Of a DNA stretch of 64,000 nucleotides, positions 17,227-26,584 are shown in pieces. The stretch is taken from contig JAXMKZ010000005.1 of NCBI GenBank assembly GCA_034370385.1, positions 124,001 to 188,000 on the forward strand, given 5' to 3'. A model generated the notes under the pieces. The model searched no databases. It was not told the origin of the DNA and saw only the letters and a list, made by a program, of their open reading frames with translations. This DNA comes from Coriobacteriia bacterium. GTDB lineage: Bacteria > Actinomycetota > Coriobacteriia > Anaerosomatales > PHET01. Made by a program: the position numbers and the translations under genes. How positions within the stretch are numbered: the first letter of the stretch is position 1; every line of letters begins with the position of its first letter.

Positions 17227-18189
17227 TCACCCGCCTTCGGTCATGAGCAGCGGCTCGTCGAGTCGGAAGATGCGTGTGGCGTTGCCCCGCATCACGAGGT
17301 CGAGGTCGTGCTCGGACAGCCCCATCTCTTCGAGGGTACGCTGCTGTATGCGCCGGATCCACGTGCGGTAGGGCGCCGTGGTGTTGGAGTCCGTACCGAA
17401 CAGCACCCGCTCCGGGCCCAAGGCCGTCAAGCACCGCTCGAACACGTCTGCCAGCGTCATCGCCGGCACGTGATAGTCGAGCCAGTTGTTGGTGCCGCTC
17501 GAGTCGACGCACACGTTTGCGCACTGGTAGGAGGCTCGCAGAACGCTGTCGAGCCATCCCGCGCCGAAATGCGCGATCACGAAGGTGATCTTGGGGAAAT
17601 CGCGCGCCACCGGCGACAGGTCGATCGGATCGGCGAACCGAAGGTCGGCGCCCGGGTCGACCGAGACGCCATAGTGCACGGTGATCGCCGCTCCCAACTC
17701 CTGGGCACGCTCGAAAAACGGCCGGCACGCCGGATCGGACAGGCGGAAGCACCGGTTCACCGGCAGCAGCTTCACGCCGCGAAAGCCAGCTGCCATCTCT
17801 CGCTCCAGCAGCTCGGGGGCGTCTGGTTCGCGCGGATCGAGATTGCACAGTGCGTGGACGTGCCCCTTGGCTTCGAGCAGAAAGTCGCGGGTCCACTGGT
17901 TGTCGGGCGCGACCGATACGACGAGCGCCTTTGCGACGTCGGCCGCGTGCAGCCGTTCGACGTACCAGCACGCAGCCTCGGCCGGCGTCATGTCGGGCAG
18001 CACCTGATCGCCACGTCGGCCGAACCGGCGCTCCTTGACCGCCGTGCGAAACCGCTGCATCTGTTCGGGTGGCAGGGTCTGAAGCCACTCTTCCAGCAGC
18101 CCCACGGTGAACAGATGGACGTGCGCGTCGATCACGTCACCCGGAAGCGTCGCGTTCGCGACCTCGAGCCCGGCCTCCGAACCGCTCAC
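17227..18189 (-). CDS. Amidohydrolase 2 family metal-dependent hydrolase
   Basis: The 320-residue protein is a TIM-barrel hydrolase. It has DAHVHLF near residue 18 (two histidine metal ligands), GFRGVKLLPVNR (strand with a lysine), ITVHYGV (histidine), FVIAHFGAGW (histidine) and VLFGTDSN near 276 (catalytic aspartate). The family includes decarboxylases and lactonases that act on small cyclic or carboxylic compounds. The GTG start at 18189 overlaps the stop of the PspC gene by 4 nt. A longer frame exists upstream but is only the alternative frame of that gene. The substrate is unknown. Confidence 0.85.
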   Translation of the reverse strand: MSGSEAGLEVANATLPGDVIDAHVHLFTVGLLEEWLQTLPPEQMQRFRTAVKERRFGRRGDQVLPDMTPAEAACWYVERLHAADVAKALVVSVAPDNQWTRDFLLEAKGHVHALCNLDPREPDAPELLEREMAAGFRGVKLLPVNRCFRLSDPACRPFFERAQELGAAITVHYGVSVDPGADLRFADPIDLSPVARDFPKITFVIAHFGAGWLDSVLRASYQCANVCVDSSGTNNWLDYHVPAMTLADVFERCLTALGPERVLFGTDSNTTAPYRTWIRRIQQRTLEEMGLSEHDLDLVMRGNATRIFRLDEPLLMTEGG

Positions 18190-18743
18190 CGGACGGGAGG
18201 GACCGGCGGTGCGGGGGGCGCAGGGGGTGGTGCCTGCACCGTTTCGGTGGAACCGGTCGGATGCTGGACCCAGGTAGGCGCTTGGGGCTGACCGGCCTGC
18301 GGCCATTGGGGCGGCTCCACGCCGGGCCGCGGCTCTTCAGGAACAAGCACCATCGCCACCAAGTAGAGCAGTACCGCGATCCAGAACCCCGTCATCACCG
18401 CGAACACGACGTAGATGATGCGCAACCACGTGGGATCGATGCCGAAGTACGCGCCCAACCCGCCCAGAACCCCGGCCACCATCCGCTCCGAGCGCGAGCG
18501 CAGGAGCCTGCGCCCTGACGCGTCTCCCAGGATCGCTCCTCCTCGCTTGGCCGAAACCAGCAGCAAGACCCCGATTCCGACAAGGATCAGCGGCCAGGCG
18601 ACCTTGGCGGCAAAACGAAACGCCTCGCGAATCATCGTCCACCACGGACCGCCCACTTGGTTTAAGAAGAGCATGACACCGAGCGCGATGAGTGCGACCG
18701 CGCCAAAGATCTGCCATTCACTTCTACGGTCGTGCTCCGTCAT
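18186..18743 (-). CDS. PspC domain membrane protein
   Basis: The 185-residue protein has two N-terminal transmembrane helices (about residues 11-30 and 48-65). Then comes the PspC signature RMVAGVLGGLGAYFGIDPTWLRI near 88-110, followed by a third hydrophobic helix and a proline/glutamine-rich cytoplasmic or exposed tail. PspC domains take part in phage-shock and envelope-stress signalling and are commonly paired with LiaF-like membrane proteins, as here. It lies 12 nt downstream of the DUF5668/Toast_rack gene and overlaps the amidohydrolase start. Confidence 0.88.
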   Translation of the reverse strand: MTEHDRRSEWQIFGAVALIALGVMLFLNQVGGPWWTMIREAFRFAAKVAWPLILVGIGVLLLVSAKRGGAILGDASGRRLLRSRSERMVAGVLGGLGAYFGIDPTWLRIIYVVFAVMTGFWIAVLLYLVAMVLVPEEPRPGVEPPQWPQAGQPQAPTWVQHPTGSTETVQAPPPAPPAPPVPPVR

Positions 18744-18755
18744 TGCGACTGCCTC

Positions 18756-19949
18756 CTAGTACGTGTCGATGGTGATGGAACCGATGCCCGATTTCACGGC
18801 CACCAGCCAAACGGGTCGACCGGCCTGCCGAGCGTCTTCGTAGCCGGGGGTTTCCCAGATACCGCCCCCGAGACTCTCGAAGTCGCCGCTCACCGTGCGA
18901 CCCGACAGCCCGCTCGAGATCTCGATGCGGGCTTCGGCTCCATCAGGGAGCTCCAGCCTCACAGCCGAGATTCCGGCTCGAACGTCGGCGCGGGCCTCAT
19001 CCGCGCCCGCCGGGGCGTCTCCAAGCCTCACATCGCACTCAGCGACTCCCGGACGAAGATCCAGTGACGAGAGCGGCACATCCGAAAGATCGGCGTCGAG
19101 AACGGACACCCCGGTGTTGATCCTCATGTCCCACAGAACCTTGTCGGACACCCAGATATCGAAGTCTGCGGCCTGCCCGCCCGGCCACACCATGGCCCTG
19201 TCGGACCCTCCGAGCCGAACTCCGACCTCCGCCGGTTCGGCCGCTCGGTTCACATCGACCTGCGGCGCGCCGAACGGACTACGGCCCTTGACGGCCACCA
19301 GATTGTCACCGGAGCCCATCCGCACCCGGGCCACCCCCGCATCCAGCGTCAGCTGCGCCTCCTCGACCCCGGAGACCGGCTCGGAATACGAGAACGCTGC
19401 GCCGGTGTCCGATGTCGCGTTGAACCACCACCCGGCTGCGCTTGCTCCCCCGGCGTAGGTGACGACCGAGAAGACGAGCGCACCGATGACAAGCAGTGAC
19501 CCGATGACCTTCGGCCAGCTCACCCTCAAAGACTTGGCGAGGATCTCAAGACCCAAAGAGATGAGCAGCACCGGCCAGAACTGCAGTATGCGGCCCCACA
19601 CACCCCAGCCCACGACGCCACTCGTGATCGCGAAGAAGACCCCTCCGAACGCGACGGTGACGAACCCGTCGAACATGCGCGCCACGCTCCAGCCATCCCG
19701 CCCGGGCGTGAACGCCTGAACCAGGCCCGCGATGATGATGACCAGCGGCCACAGGGTCCACCACGCAAGGCCGGGGATGAACTGCCCGGCCAAGAACAGA
19801 CTGCCGATGACGATGAGCACGATGCCGGCCGTATAGCGCCCGGTCGGTCCGGCCGCCGGGGGCTCAGGAGGAGGAGCTTGCGTGGTCGGCCCGGAAGGAG
19901 GCGTGGGCGGCGAGGGCGGTGCGTGCATCACCTGCTGTTCATCGGTCAT
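18756..19949 (-). CDS. LiaF/Toast_rack-type membrane protein
   Basis: The 397-residue protein starts with a proline-rich cytoplasmic stretch. Four hydrophobic helices follow (about residues 40-58, 62-78, 95-112, 122-170 region), matching the LiaI/LiaF-TM-like domain. The C-terminal 200 residues are a beta-rich, right-handed solenoid-like domain (LTLDAGVARVRMGSGDN, LDLRPGVAECDVRLG, VRAGISAVRLELP) of the DUF4097/Toast_rack kind. Such proteins partner PspC in envelope-stress circuits. It overlaps the CNNM gene upstream by 4 nt. Confidence 0.8.
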   Translation of the reverse strand: MTDEQQVMHAPPSPPTPPSGPTTQAPPPEPPAAGPTGRYTAGIVLIVIGSLFLAGQFIPGLAWWTLWPLVIIIAGLVQAFTPGRDGWSVARMFDGFVTVAFGGVFFAITSGVVGWGVWGRILQFWPVLLISLGLEILAKSLRVSWPKVIGSLLVIGALVFSVVTYAGGASAAGWWFNATSDTGAAFSYSEPVSGVEEAQLTLDAGVARVRMGSGDNLVAVKGRSPFGAPQVDVNRAAEPAEVGVRLGGSDRAMVWPGGQAADFDIWVSDKVLWDMRINTGVSVLDADLSDVPLSSLDLRPGVAECDVRLGDAPAGADEARADVRAGISAVRLELPDGAEARIEISSGLSGRTVSGDFESLGGGIWETPGYEDARQAGRPVWLVAVKSGIGSITIDTY

Positions 19950-21259
19950 GATGCTCCTTTGGCTCGACCCTCCTGCGCGGCGAGAACCCGTATGCGAGCG
20001 ATTCTGCGCCTCCTCATCGCTTGTACCCTGAATTCGAAGCCCGCTTTCGCATGCTGCTCCCCGGGGGTCGGGATGTGCCCGAGTTCGGCAAGGAGCCAGC
20101 CGGCCACGGTGTCGTATTCGCCGGACTCGTCCACGGGGAGCCCGAGCCCGATCGCGTCCTCAAGCGGCAGACGCCCGTCAACCACCCACTCGCCTTCTCC
20201 CACGGAGGTGATGTAGCGACGGTCGCGGTCGAACTCATCGGCGATCTCGCCCACCACTTCTTCGACGATGTCTTCCACGGTCACGAGCCCTGCGGTGCCG
20301 CCGTACTCATCGACGACTATCGCAACCTGATTCCGGTGAGTCTGCATCTCGTTGAGCAGAGGCAAGATGCCTTTGGTCTCGGGAACGAAGAAGGGATCCC
20401 GGACGTGGTTCGTTATGGGGTCGTCTGCCGCGCCCTCTGACAGCGGGGCGACAAGATCCTTGAGCAAGGCCACGCCCACGATCCGGTCGCGGTCATCGTG
20501 GAACACCGGCACGCGCGAGAAGCCGCTGCCGCGCATAACCATCGCCGCATCGCGCACGGTCGTCGTATCCTCCACCAGCACCATGTCCACGCGAGGCACC
20601 ATGATCTCGCGCGCGACGGTGTCGCCGAGCTCGAATATCTCGTGGATCATCCGCTTCTCTTCGTCCAGCAGCGACCCCTGCTCGGTGACGAGCAGCTTGA
20701 TCTCCTCTTCCGAAACCCCCGGACGTCCCCCCTCGAGACGCACTCCGATGAGTCGAGCCACCACATCGGTGGAGATGGTCAGGAACCAGACCAACGGCGA
20801 GAAAGCAGCCGCCACCCATGACACGGGCCGCGCGACCACGACGGCAACCCCCTCGGCACGCTGCAGACCGAGGCGCTTGGGGACGAGCTCCCCGAAGATC
20901 AGTGTCACGTAGCTCACGATCAACGTGACGAAGAGGACGGAGAGCGGTGAGGCAAGCGACGCGAGCCACCCTACCCCCAGAGATTCGAGCCAGGATTGGA
21001 CCGGCGCCGCCAAAGACACGGCAGCGGCTGCTGAAGCGAGAAAGCCCATGAGGGTGATGCCTACCTGAATGGTGGCGAGCAATCTCGTGGGGTCGTCAGT
21101 GAGTGTCACTGCCGCCTTCGCACCGCGCGACCCCTCGTCGGCACGCTTCTTCAGCGACGCGCGACGAACACTGATGAGCGCTATCTCAGCAGCAGCGAAA
21201 TAGCCGTTGACGGCAACCAAGACGCCTATCAGAAGAATCTGCACCGCCACGGAATCCAT
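19946..21259 (-). CDS. CNNM/CorC family membrane protein (hemolysin-like)
   Basis: The 437-residue protein starts with ATG at 21259. It has a four-helix CNNM (DUF21) membrane domain with VNGYFAAAEIALISVRR near residue 18 and IFGELVPKRLGLQRAEG near 115. Two CBS domains (IMVPRVDMVLVEDTT, then IVVDEYGGTAGLVTVEDIVEE) and a C-terminal CorC_HlyC domain follow. The family is linked to magnesium/cobalt efflux; the old name hemolysin is historical. It is the first gene of a run of overlapping minus-strand genes reaching the methyltransferase. Confidence 0.92.
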   Translation of the reverse strand: MDSVAVQILLIGVLVAVNGYFAAAEIALISVRRASLKKRADEGSRGAKAAVTLTDDPTRLLATIQVGITLMGFLASAAAAVSLAAPVQSWLESLGVGWLASLASPLSVLFVTLIVSYVTLIFGELVPKRLGLQRAEGVAVVVARPVSWVAAAFSPLVWFLTISTDVVARLIGVRLEGGRPGVSEEEIKLLVTEQGSLLDEEKRMIHEIFELGDTVAREIMVPRVDMVLVEDTTTVRDAAMVMRGSGFSRVPVFHDDRDRIVGVALLKDLVAPLSEGAADDPITNHVRDPFFVPETKGILPLLNEMQTHRNQVAIVVDEYGGTAGLVTVEDIVEEVVGEIADEFDRDRRYITSVGEGEWVVDGRLPLEDAIGLGLPVDESGEYDTVAGWLLAELGHIPTPGEQHAKAGFEFRVQAMRRRRIARIRVLAAQEGRAKGAS

Positions 21260-21402
21260 GCCGAACAGGTTACCAGTTATCCACCTACGGATTGACCACT
21301 GATGAGCGTCGCGCAGATTAATCCTCACGGCCCGTCAGCCCGATACTACAATGGCGAGCAGGCCGACTCATGAGACACTGCCGCGGGGGGAGGAGTGCCA
21401 GC

Positions 21403-23382
21403 GTGCTCGAAGGGGACGAAACCAAGGAGCTGAATACCGCGCTGAGGGCGCTTGCGACAGCGGGAAGATCCCTGCGGCTCTATCCGCCGTCAAGCCCCAT
21501 CCCGCTGCAGTCGATCGACGCTGCGAGCGAGGCGCTCAACGGCTTCTTCGCCGAGGGGCACCAACTCCTGAGTCTTGCCGTCAGCAGGGACGGATTCGTG
21601 TGGCGCGCAACCCCGGTAGGCGCTGCCGCACTTGGTACGTCAGACCTCGTGAGCGAACTGCGAGACCATGGGGTGGCCGAGTTCACCATCACTCCGGGCT
21701 TTGAGGCCTCCGACCTCATGGGCTTCCTCGGACTGTCCGGCCAAAGCCCCGAGCAGGTTCTCGCGGAGGGCGGGTTCAGTCAGGCTCTGGCCAGCGGCGG
21801 AATCACCGCCATCACGGTGAGCGAGGTCCAGCTCACCGTCGTTGAGCAGGTGATGCCCGGCGAAGACGAGGATATCGAGGACTTCCTGCGCGAACTCGCC
21901 CAGGATCCCCAGAAACTGGCTGCGTGGTTCGCCGCAGCCTCGTCAGGCGATCCCAAAGCCTTCGAAGAGGGACTGATGGAGCTCGTGCGCGTCTCGGGCC
22001 CGAGCGGGTTTCCCAAGATGCTCGAGTCTCTCTCAAGCGCATTTCTCGCTCAGGATCCCGAGGCAAAGGATGCGCTGCTCGGACTTGCGATGGACCCGGG
22101 GCCGTCACGTGACCTCACGGCAGGCATGTTCACGTTCTTGGGCAGCGGTGATATCGCCGGTTCGATTCTCGGTGGCGACTTCGGCCGCAACATGCTGTCA
22201 CTGTCCAGCGCGCTCACTCGCCTGCCCCTTGAGAGGGTGACGGCGCAGGTTCGAGCCGAGGTGCAGGAGATGCTTCCCGGCACCGGACACTCCACCAAGG
22301 AATCGGTGTTTCTCGACCATATGATCGAGGTACGAGAACTCGATGAACCCGAAGACGCGCTGGTCGATTCCGACCAGACCTACCGTGCGGTTCTCGAAGC
22401 GGCCGATCTGCCCGATGACCTCATCGAGCGCGCCCGCACCGCAGTGGTGCAGTCCGAAGGCGCGCTCTCCGCAGCAAGTGTCCGAACGATGCTCACCCTC
22501 CTTGACCAGCAGAAGGACTACGAGCTGCTCTGCTCAAGCATCGAGGCCATCGCCGGAATCGTGCCGCGCCTGGTAGAGCAAGGCGAACTGGACTTGGCCG
22601 CTTCGGTGCTCGGAGACCTGACGGCCCGCGCGATGATGCCTTCGCCCGGGCCCGACCTCACGGAGCGCATCGACGAGGCCGTCGCCGAGGCCGTCGGCCC
22701 ACGAACCATGCAGGCCCTGATGCGCGCCGTGGTCGCGGATCGAACGCTCCTGCCCCTGGCGCGCGCCCTGGTGCGCCACGCGGGGGAAGACGGGCGACAT
22801 GCGCTCATCACTGAAGCCGTGACCTTGAAGTCTGAGGGAATCGAGGTGGCCGAGGAGCTCGTCGGTCGTCGTGTCGTCGACGAACTGGCGTACGCGGCAC
22901 CCACGGCGACCTGGTTCCAACTCGCACCGATCACCGCACGGCTGGCGCGCGAGTCCGACCCTCGCTCGCAGTCTGTCATCGACTCGCTCATGCGTCGCGA
23001 CGAGCAGTCCCGCAGAGAGGTCGTGGCCGGCCTGGCCGCCTCGCCGGGGCCGGTGGCAACGCGCGGGCTGACAGTCGCGCTCAACGACAGCTCTCTTGAA
23101 GTGGCCGCGTCGGCGGCCCGCGCGCTGGGGCACAGCAGCGATCCGGCAGCCGCCGGGATTCTTGCGGAACGGCTCAGCCGGGCCGACGTCGACAATGCGG
23201 ACTATCTGCTCGCGCGCGAACTCATTGCGGGGCTTGCCCGCGCCCCGGGAGCTGAAGCCGACGCGGCCCTCGAACAGCTGGCGAACCGCAAGGCCCGCAT
23301 CAAGCGCGGGCGCTTCGCCGAGGTTCAGGACCTGGTGCGGCAGGCGCAACTCTACCGTGTGCAAGGCGGTGCGACACCGTGA
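21403..23382 (+). CDS. HEAT-repeat protein (module B, first gene)
   Basis: From the GTG at 21403, with GGAGG 9 nt upstream, the protein has 659 residues. Residues 8-150 match the shared N-terminal region: GRSLRLYPPSSPIPLQSI, HGVAEFTITPGF and GGITAITVSEVQLTVVE. The middle contains helical repeats, and the C-terminus has HEAT-like units (VIDSLMRRDEQSRREVV, VAASAARALGHSSDPAAAGIL). It is a paralogue of the 13424-15580 protein with lower HEAT content. The stop overlaps the GTG of the HD-GYP gene by 4 nt. Function unknown; a partner or regulator of the HD-GYP protein is inferred. Confidence 0.8.
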   Translation: MLEGDETKELNTALRALATAGRSLRLYPPSSPIPLQSIDAASEALNGFFAEGHQLLSLAVSRDGFVWRATPVGAAALGTSDLVSELRDHGVAEFTITPGFEASDLMGFLGLSGQSPEQVLAEGGFSQALASGGITAITVSEVQLTVVEQVMPGEDEDIEDFLRELAQDPQKLAAWFAAASSGDPKAFEEGLMELVRVSGPSGFPKMLESLSSAFLAQDPEAKDALLGLAMDPGPSRDLTAGMFTFLGSGDIAGSILGGDFGRNMLSLSSALTRLPLERVTAQVRAEVQEMLPGTGHSTKESVFLDHMIEVRELDEPEDALVDSDQTYRAVLEAADLPDDLIERARTAVVQSEGALSAASVRTMLTLLDQQKDYELLCSSIEAIAGIVPRLVEQGELDLAASVLGDLTARAMMPSPGPDLTERIDEAVAEAVGPRTMQALMRAVVADRTLLPLARALVRHAGEDGRHALITEAVTLKSEGIEVAEELVGRRVVDELAYAAPTATWFQLAPITARLARESDPRSQSVIDSLMRRDEQSRREVVAGLAASPGPVATRGLTVALNDSSLEVAASAARALGHSSDPAAAGILAERLSRADVDNADYLLARELIAGLARAPGAEADAALEQLANRKARIKRGRFAEVQDLVRQAQLYRVQGGATP

Positions 23383-24692
23383 GCGCCGCCGACGTCATCT
23401 CCGCCCTCTCCAGCGCCCGCAAGGCGATCCAGCTCTACCCGGCGACGCACCCGGCCCACGGCGAGGCCCTTCACGCGCTGGTCGACTCGGTCGCTCAACT
23501 CACCGCGGTGACGCCCTTCGTTCTCAACCTCCACGACGGCCGCCTGTATCACGACAGCATCGTCATCACCGACGACGTACACGGAGCACGCGCGGTCGCC
23601 GAGGCGTTCGAGGCACGTACGATCGAATCGCTCAGCTTCAACCCCGACTTCAACAGCCAGGATGCCAGCGGCCTCACCGAGGTTCTCTCCCTGCGTCCCT
23701 CGCCTTCGCTCGACGTCGATGCCGAGCTTGCGGCACGCGGCGTCAGCGGGGTCACCGTTTCCGTCCTCGAAGACGAAGAGGATCCGGATCGAGAGGAACA
23801 CGACCGCCAGCGCCAAGCCGACCGTGCCCTGTACCAGCGAGTCCTCTCGGTCCTTCAGCGCCTGCACGATCAGTTCGCGGGGGTCGGTGTCGGCGACATG
23901 GGCGAGACCGTGACCGTCGTCGCAGGGGTGATCGATCGCCTGCTCGCAGATCCTTCCGCGGTCCTCGGACTGGCCACCATCCGGGGCGACAGCGACAAGA
24001 ACCTCTTCCACGCTCTCAACGTGATGATCTACTCACTGGCACTCGGCCAGCGCCTTGGGCTACCTGAGGAGGGACTCCAGTCTCTCGGGCTGTCGGCGCT
24101 TCTCCACGACGTGGGCAAGTCAGCCTTTGACGCACAGGACCCGTCACAAACCGAGGCGATGCGAGGAATGCACCCGAAGGTGGGTGCCGAGATCCTTCAA
24201 AGAGTCGGACTCGAAGACCCGGGGCCGATGCTCGTTGCCTACGAGCACCACATGTCAAGCGACGGCGGCGGGTGGCCCGAGCGTGAAGCAGGATATGTCG
24301 CGCACCCTTACAGCCGAATGGTCGCGATAGCCAACCGCTATGAGAACCTGGTGTCCGGCACGACCGCGCACGAATCGCTCACCCCCGATCGGGCGATCGT
24401 CCAGGTGCTGCGCGAAGCGGGAACCATGCTCGATCCGTTCTTCGCCCGGCTGCTTGCAAATGCGTTGGGCGTGTTCCCGGTCGGCTGCCTGGTGAGGCTT
24501 TCCGACCATCGCGTCGGGGTGGTGGCACGACCCGGAGACGATCCCCTGGCGCCGGTGGTGCGCATCGCATACGACGAGCGCGGCTCAGAGATCGACGATC
24601 CTGCAGAGGTGGACCTGGCCGACGGGGACGTACGCATCGTCGAGGTCATCGAACCGCAGGCGCTCAACGTCGAAGTCGCCGAGAAGCTGTAG
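23379..24692 (+). CDS. HD-GYP-like protein (module B, second gene), GYP changed to GWP
   Basis: The 437-residue protein starts with GTG at 23379 inside the HEAT stop region. Residues 5-130 are the shared N-terminal region (KAIQLYPATHPAHGEAL, ARGVSGVTVSVLED). The HD domain has LLHDVGK near residue 242 and HHMSSDGGGWP near 290, so the HD metal ligands are kept but the GYP signature reads GWP. The C-terminal 100 residues (PVGCLVRLSDHRVGVVA, LNVEVAEKL) match the module A protein. It may be a degenerate phosphodiesterase or a c-di-GMP-responsive regulator. Confidence 0.85.
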   Translation: MSAADVISALSSARKAIQLYPATHPAHGEALHALVDSVAQLTAVTPFVLNLHDGRLYHDSIVITDDVHGARAVAEAFEARTIESLSFNPDFNSQDASGLTEVLSLRPSPSLDVDAELAARGVSGVTVSVLEDEEDPDREEHDRQRQADRALYQRVLSVLQRLHDQFAGVGVGDMGETVTVVAGVIDRLLADPSAVLGLATIRGDSDKNLFHALNVMIYSLALGQRLGLPEEGLQSLGLSALLHDVGKSAFDAQDPSQTEAMRGMHPKVGAEILQRVGLEDPGPMLVAYEHHMSSDGGGWPEREAGYVAHPYSRMVAIANRYENLVSGTTAHESLTPDRAIVQVLREAGTMLDPFFARLLANALGVFPVGCLVRLSDHRVGVVARPGDDPLAPVVRIAYDERGSEIDDPAEVDLADGDVRIVEVIEPQALNVEVAEKL

Positions 24693-24711
24693 TCCTCGAA
24701 ACGGGCCCGTC

Positions 24712-25086
24712 TCAGGATTCGGCGGGCTCTGTCCCGATCCTGTGCAAGACCAGTGCGATCAGCGCCAGTCGTCGTCCGCGGTCCTGGCACGACTCGACGA
24801 ACTCACCGACCTGGCTCTTGAGCTCTCCGCTCGGGCGATAGCGGATGAGCCCGCCGGCACATTGCAGCACGCGCCCCTCAACCAACAGATCGACCTCGGG
24901 CTCGATCTCATCGACCCGCCGACCAAGGCGCGACGCCAGCCCTTCGGCGTCGAGGACCGCTTCGGGGTTCCGGTGAAAGAACACGAGGATATCCCACGTG
25001 AGCAACGAACTCACGTAGCGCTCCACAAACTGGATGACGCTGGGCCCGAGCACGCCCTCGACGTCGTACGTTCTGATACTGGCCAC
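24712..25086 (-). CDS. Hypothetical protein with predicted winged-helix fold
   Basis: This 124-residue soluble protein was not recognised. The pattern VERYVSSLLTWDILVFFHR, then EGLASRLGRRVDEIEPEVDLL, then GLIRYRPSGE resembles a winged helix (helix, recognition helix, beta-wing), so a transcription regulator is plausible. It ends with a basic/hydrophobic helix. It converges on the module B HD-GYP gene (19 nt between stops) and could be linked to it only by position. About 260 nt without a gene lie upstream. Confidence 0.55.
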   Translation of the reverse strand: MASIRTYDVEGVLGPSVIQFVERYVSSLLTWDILVFFHRNPEAVLDAEGLASRLGRRVDEIEPEVDLLVEGRVLQCAGGLIRYRPSGELKSQVGEFVESCQDRGRRLALIALVLHRIGTEPAES

Positions 25087-25346
25087 CCCTCAAAGCAGAG
25101 CCCTCGACCGACCGCTGAAGCAGTCCCCCGTGTCCTAGGTATCGGCACGCTGCGGGGTTCAGTCTACTTCAAGGTAGTGTGACGCGAAACAAACGCGCTG
25201 AGCGGTCCCCTTGCCGCGCCGAACGGTACAGTCTCCGGTCGAACGGCATGATGAACGGCTCTTCGTCCCCGAGCGAATCGATGGCCCCTTGGCACGACGC
25301 TCGACGTCATCGATGGAGCCCACCGGCCGAAACCCGATTGTCTCAG

Positions 25347-25739
25347 CTAGAGCGAGCAGATGTTCTGCATCCGGGCCGCAAGGTAGTACAGCACGGCCGC
25401 CAGGACAAGCGGCAGCACGAAGAACACGATCATGAGCGACCAGACACCGGTCTCCCATCCGGAGACGAACCCCCAGATGATCACGCCGACCGATGCCGCC
25501 GCAGCAAGAACGGCCGCGAGGTTCTCGTAGAACAGCCCGATCACGAACAGAAGCATGATCGCACCCGCGTACGCCAGCGCCAGCCCCAGGGCTTCCGTGA
25601 ACGGCGCGCCCTCGTACGCCCACTTCGCGCCCCAGGCCGAGAATCCCCAGAACAGCGCTCCAATGATCACGAACACTCGGGCCATGATCCGCTGAAAATT
25701 CATCTGCTCAAGATTACAAGTCCGGGCAAGCAATTCCAT
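25347..25739 (-). CDS. Hypothetical four-helix membrane protein
   Basis: The chosen ATG at 25739 has AAGGAG/GGAG upstream. The 130-residue protein has a short N-terminus followed by four hydrophobic helices at about residues 17-35, 47-66, 70-88 and 98-122. It contains no motif I recognise. The region from 25087 to 25346 downstream of the stop holds no visible gene. A single-gene unit of unknown function. Confidence 0.65.
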   Translation of the reverse strand: MELLARTCNLEQMNFQRIMARVFVIIGALFWGFSAWGAKWAYEGAPFTEALGLALAYAGAIMLLFVIGLFYENLAAVLAAAASVGVIIWGFVSGWETGVWSLMIVFFVLPLVLAAVLYYLAARMQNICSL

Positions 25740-25820
25740 AACCGGCTCCTTCTCCTTGGCGGCCCCCCATAAGGCCGCTCCCGCCACCCTACTCAGGATT
25801 CCTCGTCTCGCATATACCCC

Positions 25821-26531
25821 TCATCCCGAGGTACCAACAGCGCCGAAGCGCTCGATGATTCGCCGCGGCTCAGACACGGCGAGCTCATCGAGCACCGCCT
25901 CCATGGCCATCACCATCATCGGCGGACCGGTCACGACGAAGGTCCGTTTCGCGCCCTCGCCACCGTTGCGCTTCACCCTCTCCGCAGTGATCAGCCCCCT
26001 CTCGCCCCGCCATTCAGGGGACGGATGCTCGCACACCACGACGATACGAACACCCGCTTCGGCAAGCCCGCGAAGGTCGTCAAGGAACGGCGTGCACGCG
26101 TCGTCGCGGACTCCAAACATCACAAGCGCATCGGCGAAGGTGCGGCCCTCAGCGGCGGCGGACCGCAGCAGAGACCGGACGGGAGTGACCCCGACCCCGC
26201 CCGTCAGAAACGTCACCTCAGAGACATGGGCGGGAATCGCCAGCCTGCCGCCCGGTGCCGAGACCTCCGCGCGGTCACCGACCCGAAGGGCCAACAGCGC
26301 CTGCTTGAAGGCGGTTTCCGAGACACGCGTAGCCATGCGAATCTCCGCGTCAGACGGCGCCGAAGCATGAGAGAAGGTGCGTGCTTGCTCTCCCTCGTCG
26401 GTGTCGAGGAACAGCCGGAACCACTGACCTGCCGCAAACGAATAGGTCGGTGGTGCCTCGAACGAGAGCTCGAGCACGTCGCCGCCACACATTCGCACCG
26501 CTGTCACCGTCGTCTCGAAACGCACGGCCAC
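25821..26531 (-). CDS. Ferredoxin-NADP reductase-like flavoprotein
   Basis: The 236-residue protein starts with GTG at 26531. The first half is the FAD-binding beta-barrel, with ARTFSHASAPSD in the position of the usual RxYS flavin motif. The second half is the NAD(P) domain with FLTGGVGVTPVRSLL near residue 112 and VVTGPPMMVMAMEAVL near 205. It passes electrons between NAD(P)H and a partner. It is divergently placed, 53 bp from the molybdopterin lipoprotein gene, so the partner could be that enzyme. The [2Fe-2S] domain found in many relatives is missing. Confidence 0.85.
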   Translation of the reverse strand: MAVRFETTVTAVRMCGGDVLELSFEAPPTYSFAAGQWFRLFLDTDEGEQARTFSHASAPSDAEIRMATRVSETAFKQALLALRVGDRAEVSAPGGRLAIPAHVSEVTFLTGGVGVTPVRSLLRSAAAEGRTFADALVMFGVRDDACTPFLDDLRGLAEAGVRIVVVCEHPSPEWRGERGLITAERVKRNGGEGAKRTFVVTGPPMMVMAMEAVLDELAVSEPRRIIERFGAVGTSG

Positions 26532-26584
26532 CTCATCGTCCCTTCATGATGATACCGTGGGAACATACCACTCGGAGGTGTCAT

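Noticed and set aside
25159-25623. Minus-strand frame overlapping the four-helix membrane protein
   Set aside because: The hydrophobic helices belong to the other frame, which has a good ribosome site; this one has low-complexity Arg/Gly-rich translation.
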